Notes: generated from the letters alone by a model not told the origin. A stretch of 64,000 nt of DNA from Nitrospira sp. (GCA_005239465.1 SPAW01000004.1:93591-157590), one strand, 5' to 3'; shown: positions 45,839-56,580, counted from the stretch's first letter. Made by a program: numbers and translations.

Positions 45839-46545
45839 CCTGATCCGTCCGGATCCTTAAGCTTGTACCCCAGCGATTTCACGGACACGATGGCCTCTTC
45901 GAGGAGCGGAAGTTTTTGTTTGAGTCGGCGAATATGCACGTCGACCGTTCTGGTTGTCCCATAGTAGTCGTAGCCCCACACGGCATTAAGGAGGACGTCA
46001 CGGGTGAGAACGCGACCTGGATGCCGGAGGAGATGCTCCAGCAACCCAAATTCCTTTGCGGTCAGGGGCACTTCTTGTTTCCCTAGGCTGACCTCGTGCC
46101 GCGCAAGATCCATCGTGAGAGAACCATATCGGTAGTGACTTGCTCCGTTGGCGGGCGTACGCTCCAGCCGACGCAGCAGGGCTTTGACGCGGGCGACGAG
46201 CGCCTTGGGGCTGAAAGGCTTGGTCACATAATCGTCTGCTCCCAGTTCAAGGCCAATGATTGTGTCCGATTCCTCGGCTTTTGCCGTCAGCATGATGATG
46301 GGCAGCATGGCGGTATCTGGAACGGAACGCAGACGTTTGCAGACTTCGAGCCCGTCCATTTCGGGTAACATCAGATCGAGGACGATGAGATCAGGTTTTT
46401 CCTCTTTGACCTGCCTGAGGCATTCTGGGCCGGTCATGGCCGTGACCACCCGAAACCCTTCTTTCTCAAGATAGAGTTTGACGAGCTGGAGAATGTCCTG
46501 CTCATCTTCAACGACGAGGATTTTCTTGTGGCTGGCGGCACCCAT
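45835..46545 (-). CDS. phoB: PhoB-type response regulator
   Basis: A 236-residue OmpR/PhoB-family regulator: receiver with Asp in DLIVLDLMLP and Lys in YVTKPFSP, then a winged-helix domain (TAKEFGLLEHLLRHPGRVLT, DVHIRRLKQKL). Partner of the overlapping kinase gene. Divergent from ispH. Confidence 0.92.
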   Translation of the reverse strand: MGAASHKKILVVEDEQDILQLVKLYLEKEGFRVVTAMTGPECLRQVKEEKPDLIVLDLMLPEMDGLEVCKRLRSVPDTAMLPIIMLTAKAEESDTIIGLELGADDYVTKPFSPKALVARVKALLRRLERTPANGASHYRYGSLTMDLARHEVSLGKQEVPLTAKEFGLLEHLLRHPGRVLTRDVLLNAVWGYDYYGTTRTVDVHIRRLKQKLPLLEEAIVSVKSLGYKLKDPDGSG

Positions 46546-46731
46546 TGAACACCCACAGCGTACGGAGGAGGGGGGATGGTGTCAAGCCGACCTTCACCGT
46601 GGCGATGCGTATAGTCCAGAGGGCAATTCTGTTGACGAGGCCGGCTGATCTGACGTATGGTGAACCGCGATGATCTCGCGCCCGGCATTGTCGCCGGTGC
46701 ATCAATTCAGCCTGAAGGAGCTTCTCATATC

Positions 46732-47694
46732 ATGAAGATATATCTCGCCAATCCCCGTGGATTTTGCGCCGGCGTCGACCGGGCGATCGATATTGTCGAC
46801 CTCTCCCTCAAGAAGTATGGCGCACCCATTTATGTCCGTCACGAGATCGTCCATAGCCGTCATGTCGTGAATGCGCTCCGACAAAAAGGAGCTGTGTTTG
46901 TGGAAGAGCTGAGTGAAGTGCCGGAAGGGTCGGTAGTCATCTTCAGTGCGCATGGAGTGGCCAAATCTGTGTGGGAAGAAGCGAATCGTCGTCGCCTTCA
47001 TGTGATCGATGCAACATGTCCGCTCGTGATCAAAGTCCACAACGAAGTCAACCGCGACTATACCCAGGGATACGACCTGATCCTCATCGGCCACGCCGGC
47101 CACCCAGAAGTGATCGGGACGCTGGGCCAGATCCCCGACAAGTTCCACCTGGTTTCTTCAGTTGAGGATGTTGAAAAACTGCTGGTGGAAAACACCATCA
47201 ACCTCTCGTACGTCACACAGACGACGCTGAGTGTGGATGAATGCCGGGACATCGTCGGCGCGTTACATCGGCGGTTTTCGAACATCAAAGGCCCGCATCA
47301 GGAAGATATCTGTTACGCGACCCAGAACCGGCAGAATGCCGTCAAGGAGTTGTCCCGTTTGGTCGATGTCATCCTGGTCATCGGTTCGCCGAACAGCTCC
47401 AACTCCAATCGCCTGCGCGAGTTGGGAGAGCAATGTGGGATTCCGTCATATCTCATCGACTCAGCCAATGACATCAATCCGTCTTGGCTGCAATGGGCCA
47501 AAGCGGTTGGGATTGCCGCCGGTGCCTCCGCCCCGGAGGTCCTTGTCACGGAAGTGGTGGCATTCTTGAGGGCCTCGGGCCCATCAGAAGTCGAGGAACT
47601 CACAGTGATCGAAGAGGATGTCGAATTCCTCTTGCCTAAGGAACTTGTCCAGATCGAGTCGCACGGCAAGTCAGCGGCTAGCATTGCCGGCTAG
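46732..47694 (+). CDS. ispH: 4-hydroxy-3-methylbut-2-enyl diphosphate reductase IspH
   Basis: A 320-residue [4Fe-4S] enzyme of the last DXP/MEP step, giving IPP and DMAPP. The three cluster Cys lie in [17 protein letters not shown] and [21 protein letters not shown] and the [10 protein letters not shown] region are typical. Start at 46732 with GAAGGAG upstream. Confidence 0.96.
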   Translation: MKIYLANPRGFCAGVDRAIDIVDLSLKKYGAPIYVRHEIVHSRHVVNALRQKGAVFVEELSEVPEGSVVIFSAHGVAKSVWEEANRRRLHVIDATCPLVIKVHNEVNRDYTQGYDLILIGHAGHPEVIGTLGQIPDKFHLVSSVEDVEKLLVENTINLSYVTQTTLSVDECRDIVGALHRRFSNIKGPHQEDICYATQNRQNAVKELSRLVDVILVIGSPNSSNSNRLRELGEQCGIPSYLIDSANDINPSWLQWAKAVGIAAGASAPEVLVTEVVAFLRASGPSEVEELTVIEEDVEFLLPKELVQIESHGKSAASIAG

Positions 47695-47787
47695 CCGCCT
47701 CGCAGATCTAACCTCACGGATTCCCTATATGTTGTAGGGATCATTTCATAGTCCCCCTATTTGTTGTATTTTCTTTTGATTTCTCTT

Positions 47788-47818
47788 AACCCCTATGCTA
47801 CAAGGGCGAGGGGTTTTT
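47788..47818 (+). terminator. Rho-independent terminator after ispH
   Basis: A 7-bp stem (aacccct 47788-47794 with aggggtt 47809-47815) leading into a T-run. It separates ispH from smc. Upstream, two near-repeats of ctat(a)t(t)tgttgta lie near 47727-47770. Confidence 0.75.
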
Positions 47819-47861
47819 CGTTTTCTGAAATCGTCGTGCGAATGGCACAAAGGGTGAACCG

Positions 47862-50800
47862 ATGCACTTGAAATCATTGGACATGCTGGGCTTTAAATCT
47901 TTTTCAGAAGCAAAGATCGAGTTCCCAGAAGGGGTGACGGCAATTGTCGGTCCCAACGGGAGCGGGAAGAGCAATGTGGTTGATGCCATCCTCTGGGTGC
48001 TGGGCGAGCAAAGCACCAAGACACTCAGAAGCGAAAAGATGGAGGATGTCATTTTCAACGGCACAGAACTCCGAAAGCCGTTGGGCATGACGGAGGTGTC
48101 GCTGACCATCGGTGGGTTCGATCAGGCGACGATGAGGCTTGAAGGAGGCGCAGGACTTCCCAGCCACCTGACCGAGTTTCAGGAATTGATGATCACGCGC
48201 CGGTTGTATCGGAACGGGGATAGCGAGTACCTCATTAATAAGATCGCGTGCAGACTCAAGGACATTCGCAGTTTGTTGCTCGACACCCGCGCAGGGAGCA
48301 AAGGGCACACAGTTATTACGCAGGGCCAGATCGATCAGATTTTGAACGCCTCTCCTCAAGATCGGCGCGAACTCATCGAGGAAACTGCCGGCATCATCCG
48401 CTATAAGAAACAGAAAGCCGAGGCGCTGCGGAAGCTCGAAACCACGCAGCAAAACCTCCTCCGTGTCCGCGACATCGTTGCGGAAGTGAAGAAGCAGCTC
48501 AATTCTCTCGATCGGCAAGCTCGGCAGGCGCGGACCTACCAGACGTTGCAGCGGGAGGCGCGCGACATAGAGATTACGTTGCTGACGAGGGATTTCAAGG
48601 CGCTTCGAAACGGATTGCAAGAGGTTGAGGTTGAAATCTTGAGCTTAGATCGGCAAGAAGCCGCCAAAGCGGCGGAGCAGGCTCGGCTCACGACGGACCT
48701 CGAACAGGCTCGTCTCAATGCGATTGCGATGGGTGACTTGATCGGGAAGATTCGAGAAGAGCTGGCACGCATGGTGCAACAGGAGGCGCAGGCGCTTACA
48801 GCGGCAGAGGTCGAGCGCAATCGGAGCCAATTGTTCGGCCAGCAGCAAGTTCAAGAGTCTGCAGAGCTGGATGATCTGGTCCGATCGCAAGATGATATGG
48901 CCGCGACGCTCCAAGCTATCGAGTCCTCGTTGGCGTCTGTTGAAGAAGAGATGGAGGCTAGTGAACGCGCCCTTGGCGAACTCGATCACGAGATGGAGCG
49001 ACTGCTTCATCAGCGAGCCTCGGCCGTGGCGGAGGAGGAGCGCGGACGCGGAGACGTGTTGCAGCTGGCGGTTCTCGTTGCGAACACGGAGCAGGGCATC
49101 TCACAGGTGGCGGGGCGCATGAAAGACCTCGCCGATCGTGAAGAGCGGCTGTTTTCCGAGCGGGAGGAGCTTCAGGCTCAACGCGAGGCTGCCGTCGGTC
49201 GCCATGGTTTGTTGCGGCAAGAATATGGAGAGGCCGATCGGCTGGTCGCCAGCCTTCGAGCCGAACACAAATCCGTACAGGAAGATGCTGCACGAGTTGT
49301 GGGCGAAGTCCAAGCGCTGGACCAACTGATTCTGCGACGGTCGGAAGCGCTGGCGGGAGTGGACTCGCGTCTTGAGGCGCTGCGGGGGGTGGTTCGCGAA
49401 GAAATGGGCTATGGCCGGCAAGGAACCGATGAAAGCACAGCTCTCAAGTCTTGTACAGGTGTTCAGGATGCCGTAGCTGAATGGTTGGTGATCCCGCCCG
49501 GGTTGGATCGTGCGGTTGAGGCGGTGTTGGGTGAGCGTGTTCGTGGATGGTTTGTTGACGAGCCATCGGTGGCGCATCGTGCGATCGGCTTCCTGCAGGA
49601 AAAGGCCCTTGGCCGAGGCAGCTTTATCCCACAACATCCGCGATGGAGGAGTGGAAGTTCCGGTGCCTGGTGGCCGGCGATCGCCGATCAGGTGGGGGTC
49701 ATCGGGCGTGCCGTAGATCTCATTCAAACGGATGGGGCTCGTACCGCGGCCCGTGACTGCCTATTTGATCGCGTGGTCATCGTTGAATCGTTGGATAAAG
49801 CCGTTCGGTTGTGGGAACGGCAGTCCTGGACTGCTCCGGAGGGTCCGATTTTAGTGACCTTGGCTGGGGAGGTGTTGGATGCATCGGGAGTCGTGACGGG
49901 TGGGCAGGTTCAAGGGAGACAAGGACTTCTTGAGCGCCGTCGGGAGGTGATTGATCTTGAAACCAAACGGCAATCACTCATTGTGACGCTCGAGCAGGAC
50001 AAACAGCATCGTGAAGTCCTGCTGGTGCAGGCCCAGTCGTTGGGACAGCGGGGTAAACAACTCGCGGACTCGCTCCGTGGTGCCGAAATGCAGGATTTGT
50101 CGCTGCGTAAGGACGAAGAAAAGCTCCAGCAATTGCTTACCGACCTCGATTGTCGGCTGAGCGGGACGGAAGCAGAGATCCAGAAGGGCGTCGGTGAGCG
50201 GCAGCGTTTGGAACAGGAGTCTCGTTCGGTTCAGGCGCAGCTGGTTCAATGGATGGCCGAGAAGAACGGGCAAGAAGCTGGGTTGGGGCGAGTTCGGGAG
50301 CGGCTTGAGCAGCTCGATCACAACGTCAGAGCTCTCCAAGAACGTGTCACGGAAGCGAGATTGGCCGCAGAAGGACTCCGCGCGAAACGGGGACATGAGG
50401 AAGCGAATCGGGCTCGGGTGACGCAACAGGTTCAGGAGACGGATCACCGTCGCCACGTGCTGGGAGAGCATCTTGAAGGTTTGAAGGTTTCGATCGAGCA
50501 GAGCCGGGCCGAGCAAGCGCGTCAGGAAACTCTCTGTCAGGAGTTCGGCGTGACCGCCGGGCGCGTGAAAAGGGAATTGGTAGCGGCGCAAGAACAACTG
50601 GCTCAACAGATGGTATCCAGTCAAGCGCTGGAGGCAGGCCTTGACGATCTTCGACGTGGAATGTCGGTTATTCGGGATGCGCAGATGACGGTTGAAGTTC
50701 GTCGCGCGGAAATTCGGACGCAATTGAGAACTGTCGAGGGAACGTTGTCGGGCACCTATCAGCTGGATCCGCACACGCTCCTCGGCGAGAGTTCGGAATC

Positions 50801-51542
50801 AATCGAATTGGCGTTGGGGAATGAAGATGCCGTTGCTGACACGTCCGCCCTGCGTTCCGATGCCGAGCTGAAAGAGCAGTTGCAGAAACTTCGTGACCGA
50901 CTGGATCGAATGGGGCCGATCAACTTGGCCGCCATCAGTGAACACCAAGAGCTTGATGAACGCCACAACTTTCTGTCCGCGCAGGAGCAGGATCTGTCGA
51001 ACTCGATCAGTTCACTGAAGGAAATAATTCACCGGATCCAGCGGACGACGAAGGAAATGTTTGTGTCCACGTTCAATGAATTGCAGCAGAAGTTTGCCGA
51101 GGTGTTCGGCCAGTTCTTTCCCGGCGGACGAGCCGAGCTTCAGCTGGTCGATGAACCGCCTTCAGAAGATGGTGAAAGCTCCGGGAGTCAAGAGCCTGGA
51201 ATTGAAATTGTGGCCCAACCGCCTGGGAAACGGCTGAAAAGCATTACGATGTTGTCAGGTGGAGAGAAGACGCTCACGGCGATGGCGTTGTTGTTTGCGA
51301 GCTTCCTCATCAAGCCGACGCCATTCTGTCTCTTGGACGAAATTGATGCGCCGTTGGACGAGGAAAATATTGGACGTTTCACCGGCGTCTTGAGGGCGTT
51401 GGCGCAGAACGCCCAGTTCCTGGTCATTACCCATAACAAGCGAACGATGGGCATCGCCGATTCGCTCTTCGGGGTCACCATGGAAGAGCCGGGGGTGTCC
51501 AAACTCGTGTCTGTCAGGCTTGCGGATCTTCAGCCGGCCTAG
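47862..51542 (+). CDS. smc: Chromosome segregation protein SMC
   Basis: A 1226-residue SMC ATPase that compacts and segregates the chromosome. N-terminal Walker A GPNGSGKSN; two long coiled coils (about 170-490 and 690-1020) around a hinge near 520-660 (GWFVDEPSVAHRA, then VVTGGQVQGRQGLLERR); C-terminal signature MLSGGEKTL and Walker B FCLLDEIDAPLD. Full length. Unrelated by function to the isoprenoid genes on either side. Confidence 0.96.
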   Translation: MHLKSLDMLGFKSFSEAKIEFPEGVTAIVGPNGSGKSNVVDAILWVLGEQSTKTLRSEKMEDVIFNGTELRKPLGMTEVSLTIGGFDQATMRLEGGAGLPSHLTEFQELMITRRLYRNGDSEYLINKIACRLKDIRSLLLDTRAGSKGHTVITQGQIDQILNASPQDRRELIEETAGIIRYKKQKAEALRKLETTQQNLLRVRDIVAEVKKQLNSLDRQARQARTYQTLQREARDIEITLLTRDFKALRNGLQEVEVEILSLDRQEAAKAAEQARLTTDLEQARLNAIAMGDLIGKIREELARMVQQEAQALTAAEVERNRSQLFGQQQVQESAELDDLVRSQDDMAATLQAIESSLASVEEEMEASERALGELDHEMERLLHQRASAVAEEERGRGDVLQLAVLVANTEQGISQVAGRMKDLADREERLFSEREELQAQREAAVGRHGLLRQEYGEADRLVASLRAEHKSVQEDAARVVGEVQALDQLILRRSEALAGVDSRLEALRGVVREEMGYGRQGTDESTALKSCTGVQDAVAEWLVIPPGLDRAVEAVLGERVRGWFVDEPSVAHRAIGFLQEKALGRGSFIPQHPRWRSGSSGAWWPAIADQVGVIGRAVDLIQTDGARTAARDCLFDRVVIVESLDKAVRLWERQSWTAPEGPILVTLAGEVLDASGVVTGGQVQGRQGLLERRREVIDLETKRQSLIVTLEQDKQHREVLLVQAQSLGQRGKQLADSLRGAEMQDLSLRKDEEKLQQLLTDLDCRLSGTEAEIQKGVGERQRLEQESRSVQAQLVQWMAEKNGQEAGLGRVRERLEQLDHNVRALQERVTEARLAAEGLRAKRGHEEANRARVTQQVQETDHRRHVLGEHLEGLKVSIEQSRAEQARQETLCQEFGVTAGRVKRELVAAQEQLAQQMVSSQALEAGLDDLRRGMSVIRDAQMTVEVRRAEIRTQLRTVEGTLSGTYQLDPHTLLGESSESIELALGNEDAVADTSALRSDAELKEQLQKLRDRLDRMGPINLAAISEHQELDERHNFLSAQEQDLSNSISSLKEIIHRIQRTTKEMFVSTFNELQQKFAEVFGQFFPGGRAELQLVDEPPSEDGESSGSQEPGIEIVAQPPGKRLKSITMLSGGEKTLTAMALLFASFLIKPTPFCLLDEIDAPLDEENIGRFTGVLRALAQNAQFLVITHNKRTMGIADSLFGVTMEEPGVSKLVSVRLADLQPA

Positions 51543-52016
51543 CCGGATACTGAAACAGTCCGCCAGTTTTGTTCTCACGTCGCTCAGCGCTCAACATACA
51601 ATAGAGCAAAAAGTTCGATTCGCTTTTTTGCTCGCTGCGGTCGCCTTGCGGAGCGGCGTGTCTTGGACTTCGGCGAGCTCAGTCGAGCCGAGCGCCGGGG
51701 CTGAGCGGGTGAGAATATCGGCTTTCTTGAGCATCCTGAGGGCGGTTCCGGTGCCGTCGCCATGCGTGAGCTCACAGCGGCTTGTTGATCAAAAGCCGAA
51801 ATTTCCCCAGCCTGCTAGTGCCATCCAAAAAGCTGAATAGTTCGGAGGACTTCACGCCTCCTTTGCTTGACTCATATTAGGGCGTCTGTTATAAGCCGTC
51901 CGATTGGGTTGCTCCCCGACTGTGTAACAATGAGTTTCTCGCTACGGGAGATAAGACAATGGTACACGCCAGTCATTTCGTCCATTTCATTCGCATCATT
52001 TGGACCGTAGAGATTC
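51543..52016. other. Gap between smc and shc with hairpin terminator
   Basis: No gene was seen in these 474 bp. A hairpin at 51604-51633 (gagcaaaaa with ttttttgctc) can terminate smc; the shc promoter is at 51867-51895. Confidence 0.6.
51867..51895 (+). promoter_or_regulatory. Promoter of the hopanoid/Mla operon
   Basis: TTGACT (51867-51872), a 17-base spacer and TATAAG (51890-51895), close to the sigma-70 consensus and optimal spacing. Transcription would start near 51902, about 115 bases before shc, and could cover the seven overlapping or close genes to 58963. Confidence 0.65.
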
Positions 52017-54191
52017 ATGAAACTCATCAAGGCATTATTCAGCCGCCTCTCTGAGAGCCTGCTCTCAAACGATCCGGGAAAGCTCAGTCCCGCAACTGAG
52101 TTTTCTCCAGCTTCTCCCCTCCGGCTTGTCTCGGACAAGCCGACGGTGTTGCCCTCGTTGGATTCCTCCACACGCCGACCTGTCGGTCACGCTGTCAGCC
52201 AGCCTGATGCGATTGATGATGCAATCAAACGGAGCCAAGCCTGGTTTCTCAACCAGCAACAGGCCGAAGGCTATTGGGTTGCTGAGCTCGAAGCGGATAC
52301 GACATTGACGTCCGAATACTTGATGCTCCGTCGATTTCTCGATCGCGTGGATCCTGATCGAGAGGAGAAGGCCGTTCGCTACGTGAAGGCGATGCAACTG
52401 CCCGATGGCGGGTGGCCGATTTATTACGGCGGACCGGCAGAGATCAGTGCGTCAGTCAAAGCGTATTTCGCGCTCAAGTTGAGCGGAGTGACCGCGGATG
52501 AACCATTCATGCTCCGAGCGAAGGAGCGCATCCTCGCAATGGGCGGAGTCGTTCAAGCCAACGTGTTTACCAAAATCACGCTGGCGTTGTTCGATCAGTA
52601 CGATTGGGAAGGCGTTCCGCACATGCCCGTTGAGATCATGCTGCTACCGAAGCGTTTCTATTTCAGCATTTATGCTATCTCGTATTGGTCGCGCGCGGTG
52701 TTGATCCCATTGCTCATTGTGTTCGCACACCGGCCGGTCTGTAAAATTCCTCGTGAGCAGGGCATTGAAGAATTGTATCCCATGCCACGCGGAGAGATTC
52801 GGTATTGGAAGTTCCCGCCATTCAATAAGGATCAACAGTGGTTCACTCCGCATAATTTCTTTGTCGCACTGGATGCGATGCTGAAATTGTACGACCGGAT
52901 GCCCCTGAGGATGCTGCGTGAGAAAGCGCTGCAAAAGGCGGCGACCTGGATGTTGGAACACCTCAAAGGGTCCGGCGGGCTCGGCGCGATCTATCCGGCG
53001 ATGGCGAACTCCATCATGGCGTTGCAGTGCTTGGGCTATGATGCCGATGATCCCTTGGTGGTGAAGGCGCTGCGCGAAATTGAAGAATTGGAAGTCTATG
53101 ATTCTGTTTCTCTTGACGGCCGGCGCGTTTCTGCCGTCCATCTTCAGCCCTGCTTCTCTCCTATTTGGGATACCGCGTTGCTCATGAATGCGTTGATTGA
53201 AGCGGGACTACCACAGGACCATCCGGCGCTGCAAAAAGCCGGGGCCTATCTCCTGTCCACGCAGACCAAAACAGTGGGTGACTGGATCATCTCTTCACCG
53301 AAGGCCGAGCCGGGCGGGTGGTATTTCCAATTTGAAAATGAGCTCTATCCGGACATTGACGACTCCGCCGTTGTTCTCATGGCGCTCTCAAAATTGAAGA
53401 TGCCCCAGGAGGCTGGACTGCAAGAATCAATTCGTCGCGGCATGCAGTGGGTTGTGGCGATGCAGGGATCTGATGGTGGATGGGGCGCGTATGATAAGGA
53501 CAACAACCGGATCGTCTTTAACTATATTCCCTTTGCCGACCACCACGCATTGCTCGATCCCAGCACCTCCGATCTTGCCGGACGATGTTTGGAGATGCTC
53601 GGGGCTTTAGGGTACGACAGCACTCACTCAGCCGCAGCGCCAGCCCTGGCCTTTCTCAAGAAGGAACAGGAGCAGGATGGGAGTTGGTACGGACGGTGGG
53701 GTGTCAACTATATCTATGGAACCTGGTCCGTCTTGGCAGGTCTTCGCGCGATCGGGGAAGACCTGTCGGCTCCCCACATCCGCAAGGCTGTCTCCTGGTT
53801 GGAGTCGAAGCAGAATCCCGATGGCGGCTGGGGTGAGTCATGCGTGTCCTACGGGGAGGCCGCGCACAGCGGCAAGGGAGAAAGCACGCCTTCGCAAACC
53901 GCATGGGCTGTGATGGCCTTGATGTCTGCCGGAGTGACGGATTCGTTCAGTGTCGCGCGTGGAGCGCAGTTTCTCCTTCGTCGTCAAATGAAAGATGGAT
54001 CGTGGGAAGAGGTTCGTCATACAGGGACAGGGTTTCCTGGCGTGTTTTATCTCCGATACCATTGGTATTGCCAGTATTTCCCGCTGTGGGCCCTTGCCAT
54101 GTATCGCAATCTCCGGTCCCGCGGAAAAATGCGGGCAGACGAGGTGCGTCACCAAATCCAGGGAGCTGGGTCTTACCGGATTGAGCGTTGA
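52017..54191 (+). CDS. shc: Squalene-hopene cyclase
   Basis: A 724-residue triterpene cyclase that turns squalene into hopene, the core of hopanoids that order the outer membrane. The catalytic DxDD motif is Asp446-Ile-Asp-Asp449 (PDIDDSAVV). QW repeats are visible (e.g. QMKDGSWEE, KKEQEQDGSWYGRWG, ESKQNPDGGWGES). The first 55 residues are a variable extension before AIKRSQAWFLNQQ. Followed by hpnG with a 4-base overlap. Squalene synthesis genes are not in the window. Confidence 0.96.
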   Translation: MKLIKALFSRLSESLLSNDPGKLSPATEFSPASPLRLVSDKPTVLPSLDSSTRRPVGHAVSQPDAIDDAIKRSQAWFLNQQQAEGYWVAELEADTTLTSEYLMLRRFLDRVDPDREEKAVRYVKAMQLPDGGWPIYYGGPAEISASVKAYFALKLSGVTADEPFMLRAKERILAMGGVVQANVFTKITLALFDQYDWEGVPHMPVEIMLLPKRFYFSIYAISYWSRAVLIPLLIVFAHRPVCKIPREQGIEELYPMPRGEIRYWKFPPFNKDQQWFTPHNFFVALDAMLKLYDRMPLRMLREKALQKAATWMLEHLKGSGGLGAIYPAMANSIMALQCLGYDADDPLVVKALREIEELEVYDSVSLDGRRVSAVHLQPCFSPIWDTALLMNALIEAGLPQDHPALQKAGAYLLSTQTKTVGDWIISSPKAEPGGWYFQFENELYPDIDDSAVVLMALSKLKMPQEAGLQESIRRGMQWVVAMQGSDGGWGAYDKDNNRIVFNYIPFADHHALLDPSTSDLAGRCLEMLGALGYDSTHSAAAPALAFLKKEQEQDGSWYGRWGVNYIYGTWSVLAGLRAIGEDLSAPHIRKAVSWLESKQNPDGGWGESCVSYGEAAHSGKGESTPSQTAWAVMALMSAGVTDSFSVARGAQFLLRRQMKDGSWEEVRHTGTGFPGVFYLRYHWYCQYFPLWALAMYRNLRSRGKMRADEVRHQIQGAGSYRIER

Positions 54192-55042
54192 CCTCCGCAA
54201 GTTCTCTTCCTCCGGTCGGTTCTTCTCCTCATCCTACTTCATCGGGTACGGTACCACTGAAGCGGATTGCGATTTTTGCCGCAACTTCATGGGAAATGGG
54301 GGCGGTTCGGGCTGCATTTCCATCAAGTGTCGAGCGGCGAATCGACGGGGTGCACGTGTTTGTTTGCGCATCAGGCCGTAGGGAGTATTGGCTGGCTCAA
54401 ACTGGAGTGGGTCTTGAGAAAGCCGGTCAGGTCGCGTCTCGACTGCTCGGTCACCAGCCATTTGCCCTGGCGGTGTCGACGGGATTTGCATGTGCGCTCA
54501 TCAAAGCGGAAATTGGAGCGCTCTTGGTCGGACGGGACGTGGTGTTTGTTGGGGCGCAGGGCTCAGAAAAATCACACGCGATCGATGTGCCCGGGGTTGA
54601 GCGGGAGACGGTATTGGCGCTGGCAGGCGACGCGGTGCACCCCAACCACGTCGGACGATTTGTATCCGCCGATCGGATCATTAGCAGCGCGTTGGAAAAA
54701 GGACGGTTGGCGCGCACCACCGGCGCAATCGGTCTCGACATGGAGAGTACGGCCTTGGCGATCGAGGCGCAGCGAGCCCAGGTGCCCTTTGTAATTGTGC
54801 GCGCGGCGTCCGATCTTCTGGATGAAGATCTTCTTCTTGACTTCAATCATTTTCTCAGGCCCACTGGGTGGCTCAAGGGCATCGCAGCGGTGCTGGGTGC
54901 CCCTTCGAGCCTCTTGGCCCTTGGCCGGCTTCGTCGACAGAGTCTGGCGGCAAGAAAGAACTTGACCTCATTCTTCCAGCGCTATGCCGCTGTGATGGCG
55001 ACTGACGAAGAAGGGGAGAGAACGATTACGAGTAGACTGTGA
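54188..55042 (+). CDS. hpnG: Hopanoid-associated nucleosidase/phosphorylase HpnG-like
   Basis: A 284-residue protein of the purine nucleoside phosphorylase/MTA nucleosidase fold: FAATSWEMGAVRAAF start, STGFACALIKAEIGALLVG and AIGLDMESTALAIEA (the active-site Met-Glu). HpnG removes adenine from adenosylhopane, a step toward extended hopanoids. TTG start overlapping the shc stop by 4 bases. HpnH, which makes adenosylhopane, is not in the window. Confidence 0.85.
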   Translation: MTSASSLPPVGSSPHPTSSGTVPLKRIAIFAATSWEMGAVRAAFPSSVERRIDGVHVFVCASGRREYWLAQTGVGLEKAGQVASRLLGHQPFALAVSTGFACALIKAEIGALLVGRDVVFVGAQGSEKSHAIDVPGVERETVLALAGDAVHPNHVGRFVSADRIISSALEKGRLARTTGAIGLDMESTALAIEAQRAQVPFVIVRAASDLLDEDLLLDFNHFLRPTGWLKGIAAVLGAPSSLLALGRLRRQSLAARKNLTSFFQRYAAVMATDEEGERTITSRL

Positions 55043-55806
55043 AGACTCTTGAACGGATCGGCCATTGGGCCTTAACCTATGTGAGCGAGATGGGCCGGAT
55101 GCTCATCTTCGTGCTGTCGTCTTTTGCCTGGCTTCTGCGTCCTCCGCTTCGAGTCGTCCAGATTGTCAAACAGCTGCACTTCATCGGTTATAAGTCGACA
55201 TTTGTGGTAGTCCTGACGGCGGGATTCACAGGGATGGTCCTCGCCTTACAAGGATACTACTCGCTCCGTAAGTTTGGCTCCGAAGGGCTGCTGGGGTCGG
55301 CGGTGGCGCTCAGCATGATTCGCGAACTCGGCCCTGTCCTCGCCGCCTTGATGGTCACAGCCAGGGCCGGCTCGGCCATGACGGCGGAGATCGGGATCAT
55401 GCGGATTACCGAGCAAATCGACGCGCTCGATACCATGGCGATCAATCCCCTGCAGTACCTAATTGCTCCGAAGTTGGTGGCGGGGCTGATCGGTGTTCCG
55501 TTGTTGGTCGCGATCTTCGATGTGGTGGGGATTTATGGCGGGTATCTAGTAGGAGTGGACCTGTTGGGAGTCAATGCCGGTTCGTACTGGAACTCGATGG
55601 AGTCTGCTGTCGAATGGAAAGACGTGTACGGCGGTATTCTAAAATCCATCAGCTTCGGTCTCATCGTGAGTTGGGTCTGCTGCTATAAAGGGTTCTACAC
55701 CCGGATGAGTGCGGAAGGGTTGGGCACCGCGACGACAGAGGCGGTGGTGTTGTCGTCGGTTCTGATTCTCGTGTGGGACTATTTCTTGACGTCGGTTTTG
55801 CTGTGA
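55039..55806 (+). CDS. mlaE: MlaE-type lipid ABC transporter permease
   Basis: A 255-residue permease of the MlaE family (five to six helices): GFTGMVLALQGYYSLRKFGS, IRELGPVLAALMVTARAGSA and MTAEIGIMRITEQIDALDTM are its conserved core. It forms the inner-membrane channel of a phospholipid/lipid transporter. GTG start, 4-base overlap with hpnG, so lipid transport is translationally coupled to hopanoid synthesis genes. Confidence 0.93.
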   Translation: MKTLERIGHWALTYVSEMGRMLIFVLSSFAWLLRPPLRVVQIVKQLHFIGYKSTFVVVLTAGFTGMVLALQGYYSLRKFGSEGLLGSAVALSMIRELGPVLAALMVTARAGSAMTAEIGIMRITEQIDALDTMAINPLQYLIAPKLVAGLIGVPLLVAIFDVVGIYGGYLVGVDLLGVNAGSYWNSMESAVEWKDVYGGILKSISFGLIVSWVCCYKGFYTRMSAEGLGTATTEAVVLSSVLILVWDYFLTSVLL

Positions 55807-55808
55807 CC

Positions 55809-56567
55809 ATGCTGAAGCTTGTGGGCGTGACGAAGGCGTTGGGGGGGCAACCGGTTTTGCGAGGCATCGATCTCGCCATTCCGCAAGGCAAGCTGACGAC
55901 GATCATCGGTCGAAGCGGGGAAGGCAAAAGCGTTCTGCTCAAACATATGATCGGCTTGCTCCAGCCGGACTCCGGAGAAGTGTGGGTCGGCGGAGTGGAG
56001 ATTTCTCGTCTCCGCGGGCAGGCGCTCAACGAGGTGCGAAAACGGTTCGCGATGCTCTTTCAAGGGGCGGCGTTGTTCGACTCTCTGACCGTGTCGGAGA
56101 ACGTCGCCTTTCCGTTGAGAGAAAAACTCAGGATGAAGGGGGCGGACGTCACCACGCGGGTCGAGGAGATGCTCGAACAGGTCGGATTGGCCGGGATGGG
56201 GCACAAGTTTCCTGCTGAACTCAGCGGGGGGATGCGCAAACGAACCGGCCTTGCACGCGCTCTGGTCATGCGCCCTGAGATCATTCTCTTTGATGAGCCC
56301 ACGACGGGACTCGATCCTTTTATGGCCAAGTCAATCAACGAACTCATTACGAGCACGCAACGAAAGTTTGGTTTTACGGCCGTGATGGTGAGTCACGAAA
56401 TCCCCGAGATTTTTGGGATCTCCGATTATGTCGCCATACTAAAAGAGGGCAAGATTGCGTTGATGGCGTCTCCGGCAGAGTTTCAACAGACGACGGATCC
56501 TCACATCAAGGAATTCATTTCCGTAGGTGGGACGGTGGCGCTTTCGGCTGTATCGTCAAGGCGCTAG
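55809..56567 (+). CDS. mlaF: MlaF-type lipid ABC transporter ATPase
   Basis: A 252-residue ABC ATPase: Walker A GRSGEGKSVLL, signature LSGGMRKRTGLARAL, Walker B ILFDEPTTGLD, with the GMRKR variant typical of MlaF. Start at 55809, 2 bases after mlaE. Confidence 0.93.
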   Translation: MLKLVGVTKALGGQPVLRGIDLAIPQGKLTTIIGRSGEGKSVLLKHMIGLLQPDSGEVWVGGVEISRLRGQALNEVRKRFAMLFQGAALFDSLTVSENVAFPLREKLRMKGADVTTRVEEMLEQVGLAGMGHKFPAELSGGMRKRTGLARALVMRPEIILFDEPTTGLDPFMAKSINELITSTQRKFGFTAVMVSHEIPEIFGISDYVAILKEGKIALMASPAEFQQTTDPHIKEFISVGGTVALSAVSSRR

Positions 56568-56580
56568 AGGGAGTGCTGCA

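Noticed and set aside
47904-50774. Long minus-strand frames inside smc (238 and 266 codons)
   Set aside because: They are shadows of a high-GC coding region; the plus-strand SMC is complete with all motifs.
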